Of a DNA stretch of 64,000 nucleotides, positions 61,393 through 64,000 are shown one piece after another. Both the position numbers and the translations under genes were made by a program. The number at the start of each line of letters is the position of its first letter. The first letter of the stretch is position 1. The stretch comes from an uncultured Bacilli bacterium (lineage in GTDB: Bacteria > Bacillota_I > Bacilli_A > RF39 > UBA660): assembly GCA_934098745.1 (NCBI GenBank), contig CAKOPG010000005.1, positions 19,010 to 83,009 of the forward strand, written 5' to 3'. The notes beneath the pieces were generated by a model. It was not told the DNA's origin, made no database searches, and saw only the letters and a list, made by a program, of their open reading frames with translations.

Positions 61393-63939
61393 ATGAAGTT
61401 ATGTGAAGTAGATAAAACTAAATTAGCCCCTATGATGCAACACTATGTATCATTAAAAGAAAATAATCCCGATACCATAATACTCTATCGTCTCGGAGAT
61501 TTCTATGAAATGTTTTTTGAAGATGCTGAATTAGTTAGTCATGAATTAGAATTAACCCTAACTGGCCGTAATGCTGGTTTAGAAGAACGTGTTCCCATGT
61601 GTGGTGTTCCTCATCATGCCGTTGATATATATATTGATAAACTAATTAAAAAAGGTTATAAAGTAGCTATTTGTGAACAATTAGAAGACCCCAAAAATGC
61701 TAAAGGTATCGTAAAACGTGATATTACCGAAATAATCTCTTCCGGTAGTGTTATTACCACCAATTCCCTAAACGAAAAAGAAAATAATTATATCGGAAGT
61801 ATCTATAATCTTGAATACTGTTACCTTCTTACATACTCCGATATTACTACCGGAGAAATATATAGCGAAATAATTGAACAAAATAATGAACTACTAATAA
61901 ATAAAGTTCTCTTCCTAGGTATTAAAGAAATAATTGCCAGTTCTAAAGTAAATATAGAAATTATATCATCATTAAAAAACATCTACAAATTACCCATTAC
62001 TATTACTGATGAACTATATAATAAAGATGATTATAATTACATCTTCGAAGATCTTACCGATAAAAGATACGAGTTAGGTATTAAACATCTAATTAATTAC
62101 CTTACTAACGTTCTTAAAAGAAATATCTCTCATTTTCAAAAAGTAACTATTCGTAAAAATAACGAATATTTAAAAATGGATATTCATACCAAAAGAAACC
62201 TTGAATTAACAGAAAATTTCCGTAATAAAGAAAGAATGTATTCTCTTTTATGGCTTCTTGATGAAACCAAAACAGCTATGGGTTCAAGAAAATTAAAATC
62301 TTGGATTGAAGCCCCCTTAGTAAACGCCGATGAAATAAATGAACGTTATAACATCGTTCAAAAACTTCTAGAAGAATTTATTTTAAGTGAAGATCTCCGT
62401 AAATATTTATATGAAGTCTATGACCTAGAAAGACTATGTGGCCGTATTGCCTTAGGTTCTGCTAACGCCAAAGACTTAATCCAACTAAAAGAATCCCTTA
62501 AAGTATTACCAAGCATAAATGAAATCTTAAAAAAATTATCTTGGAAAGAATTACCCGATGTATCAGATTTATATGATCTATTAAATAAATCTCTTTACGA
62601 AAACCCTCCTCAAACCCTAAAAGAAGGCTACTTAATAAAAGCAGGTTATAGTAAAGAATTAGATGAATTAGTTGATCTACGTAGTGGTGGAAAAGAATTT
62701 ATAAGTAAATATGAACAAGAAGAAAGAGAAAAAACTGGTATTAAAAACTTAAAAGTAGGCTTTAACAAAGTATTCGGATATTTTATTGAAATATCCAAAG
62801 GAAATCTCTCTCTTATTAAAGATGACTTTGGCTATATTAGAAAACAAACTCTAGCTAATTGTGAAAGATTTGTAAGTCCTATCTTAAAAGAAAAAGAAGA
62901 TTTAGTATTATCAGCTGAAGAAAAAATAATTAACTTAGAATATGATTTATTCATAAATATTAGACAAACTTGTTATGAATATATTCAAAAATTACAAACC
63001 ATTGCTAAAATAGTTAGTGAAATTGATGTTTTATCATCCTTTGCCTTAATCGCAGAAAAATATAACTATGTAAGACCTACCATTACCAATACCCATGACT
63101 TAGAAATTAAAGATGGTAGACACCCTGTTGTCGAAAAAGTAATCAAAGAAAAATATATTCCCAATGATATTATTATGCATGAAAATACCGCAATCTTACT
63201 TATTACTGGTCCTAATATGGCTGGTAAAAGTACCTACATGCGTCAACTAGGTATGATTGTAATCATGGCCCAAATAGGCTGTTACGTTCCCGCTAGCACT
63301 GCCACATTACCAATATTTGATAAAATATTTACCCGTATCGGCGCTAGTGATGACTTAGTAAGTGGTGAATCTACATTCATGGTAGAAATGACCGAAGCCG
63401 CTAATGCTATTAACTATGCTACCGCAAATAGCTTAATTCTCTTTGATGAACTAGGAAGAGGAACCGCTACCTTTGATGGTATGAGCCTTGCCCAAGCTAT
63501 CTTGGAATATATCAACAATAAAATAGGTTGCAAAACCCTTTTCTCAACTCATTACCACGAATTAACTGATCTAGAAAACACTCTTGATAAACTTAAAAAC
63601 AAACACGTATCAGCTGAAGAAAAAGATGGTAAAATAACCTTCCTTCATAAAGTAAAAGATGGCTCTATCGACAAAAGCTATGGTATTAACGTTGCCAAAC
63701 TAGCTAACCTCCCTGAAGAAATTACCAAAAGAGCGGAAGAAATCTTAAAAGTCTATGAAAACAAAGAACAAAAAAGAGATAGAATTATTCAAACATCTAT
63801 CCCGCTAAACTTTGAACAACCGGAAAGTGAAATCGAAAAAAGACTCAAAGATATTAATGTCCTTGAACTAACTCCTATTGAAGCTATTAATATCTTATAT
63901 GAATTAAAGAACCTACAAAAGTATGAACTGATAAAATAA
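61393..63939 (+). CDS. mutS: DNA mismatch repair protein MutS
   Basis: A protein of about 848 residues. N-terminal mismatch-binding domain with YRLGDFYEMFFEDA (Phe-x-Glu wedge in DFYEMF), connector and lever domains, and a C-terminal ATPase: Walker A ITGPNMAGKSTYMRQ near residue 605, ST motif GESTFMVEM, Walker B LILFDELGRGTATFDG and the TxHxHE-type STHYHEL. ATG 61393 matches the usual MutS start. The upstream reading start adds 17 unrelated residues. mutL is expected just beyond the right edge. Confidence 0.97.
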   Translation: MKLCEVDKTKLAPMMQHYVSLKENNPDTIILYRLGDFYEMFFEDAELVSHELELTLTGRNAGLEERVPMCGVPHHAVDIYIDKLIKKGYKVAICEQLEDPKNAKGIVKRDITEIISSGSVITTNSLNEKENNYIGSIYNLEYCYLLTYSDITTGEIYSEIIEQNNELLINKVLFLGIKEIIASSKVNIEIISSLKNIYKLPITITDELYNKDDYNYIFEDLTDKRYELGIKHLINYLTNVLKRNISHFQKVTIRKNNEYLKMDIHTKRNLELTENFRNKERMYSLLWLLDETKTAMGSRKLKSWIEAPLVNADEINERYNIVQKLLEEFILSEDLRKYLYEVYDLERLCGRIALGSANAKDLIQLKESLKVLPSINEILKKLSWKELPDVSDLYDLLNKSLYENPPQTLKEGYLIKAGYSKELDELVDLRSGGKEFISKYEQEEREKTGIKNLKVGFNKVFGYFIEISKGNLSLIKDDFGYIRKQTLANCERFVSPILKEKEDLVLSAEEKIINLEYDLFINIRQTCYEYIQKLQTIAKIVSEIDVLSSFALIAEKYNYVRPTITNTHDLEIKDGRHPVVEKVIKEKYIPNDIIMHENTAILLITGPNMAGKSTYMRQLGMIVIMAQIGCYVPASTATLPIFDKIFTRIGASDDLVSGESTFMVEMTEAANAINYATANSLILFDELGRGTATFDGMSLAQAILEYINNKIGCKTLFSTHYHELTDLENTLDKLKNKHVSAEEKDGKITFLHKVKDGSIDKSYGINVAKLANLPEEITKRAEEILKVYENKEQKRDRIIQTSIPLNFEQPESEIEKRLKDINVLELTPIEAINILYELKNLQKYELIK

Positions 63940-63975
63940 AAGTAGACACAAAAATAGAATGTGATCTACTTTTTA
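63938..63975 (+). terminator. Hairpin terminator after mutS
   Basis: AAAGTAGA/TCTACTTT stem with an inner CACA/TGTG pairing, followed by TTTAAATTG. It starts at the mutS stop codon. Confidence 0.75.
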
Positions 63976-64000
63976 AATTGCTATAATAATTTATATAAGG

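Noticed and set aside
1..64000. CRISPR array or cas genes
   Set aside because: No regularly spaced direct repeats and no Cas-like proteins seen.
1..64000. DGR reverse transcriptase or template repeat inside the window
   Set aside because: No protein with reverse-transcriptase motifs (such as YxDD) and no second copy of the gene A or B 3' end with extra adenines was found; the DGR idea rests only on the target-like domain.

Overview
The window is about 64 kb of very AT-rich chromosome that uses the standard code (TGA serves as a stop, for example after the ylxM-like gene). The gene set points to a low-GC Gram-positive bacterium of the class Bacilli. It has a peptidoglycan wall (PBP2x-type transpeptidase, mraY, ftsW-like, murE) and Firmicutes-style neighbourhoods (rimM-trmD, ftsY-ylxM, cdsA-rseP). 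It also carries a small protein resembling spore protein SspI, and several membrane proteins with a SipW/TasA-like N-terminus. The exact lineage is inferred; an uncultured gut Bacilli group fits, but no rRNA gene is present to prove it.

Layout: 1-1.9 kb thiol/sulfur genes (CcdA-like fragment, thioredoxin-like, cysteine desulfurase). 2.0-4.9 kb tRNA/rRNA modification and ribosome assembly (TrmH-RimM-TrmD). 5.0-7.1 kb surface protein A with an invertible promoter. 7.1-15.5 kb a probable operon headed by surface protein B, followed by rhomboid protease, MacB/FtsX-like exporter, M13 peptidase and a small membrane protein. 15.6-18.6 kb LemA, a YgjP-like metallopeptidase and a DUF2207 protein. 18.6-20.3 kb SspI-like, RsiV-like and surface protein C. 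20.4-24.7 kb a structured leader followed by cell-wall synthesis genes. 24.7-26.6 kb surface protein D with a second invertible promoter. 26.6-28.7 kb uvrB with a long leader. 28.8-33.6 kb an accessory block: broken Nudix gene, CTP-synthase-like/HAM1 fusion, guanylate-kinase-like protein and an ABC-F protein, with two attenuator-like leaders containing short ORFs. 33.6-41 kb envelope proteins, an amino-acid ABC transporter, fhs, nadD and nadE. 41-50.7 kb a kinase-like protein, an XRE regulator pair, MBL hydrolase, clpP, murE, a lone ClpB-like AAA ATPase, ylxM, ftsY and cca. 50.8-58.3 kb hsp20, rseP, cdsA, an activase, XRE, a lone tyrosine recombinase and a DAACS symporter. 58.4-64 kb a Sel1 protein, a pilin-like protein, a degenerate deacetylase and mutS.

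The most striking system is a pair of probable phase-variation switches. Upstream of surface genes A and D lie two 23-bp near-palindromic sites in inverted orientation, each pair bracketing exactly 149 bp. Each 149-bp segment carries one strong promoter (TTTACA, 17-18 bp, extended TGCTATAAT). The two segments are homologous but lie in opposite orientations: at D the promoter faces the gene (ON), and at A it faces away (OFF). The gene-distal site is followed by a T-tract only on its outer side, so it looks able to terminate the OFF-orientation transcript. Surface gene B has the same promoter type with no flanking sites (locked ON). The genes are mosaics: A has a D-type N-terminus and a B-type C-terminal C-type-lectin/FGE-like domain whose last 50 residues resemble variable regions of diversity-generating retroelement targets. 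A separate 27-31 bp repeat with a variable three-base loop follows the stop codons of A, C and D, and occurs once more before mutS. The only site-specific recombinase seen is the tyrosine recombinase at 56.0-57.0 kb, a candidate invertase by inference only.
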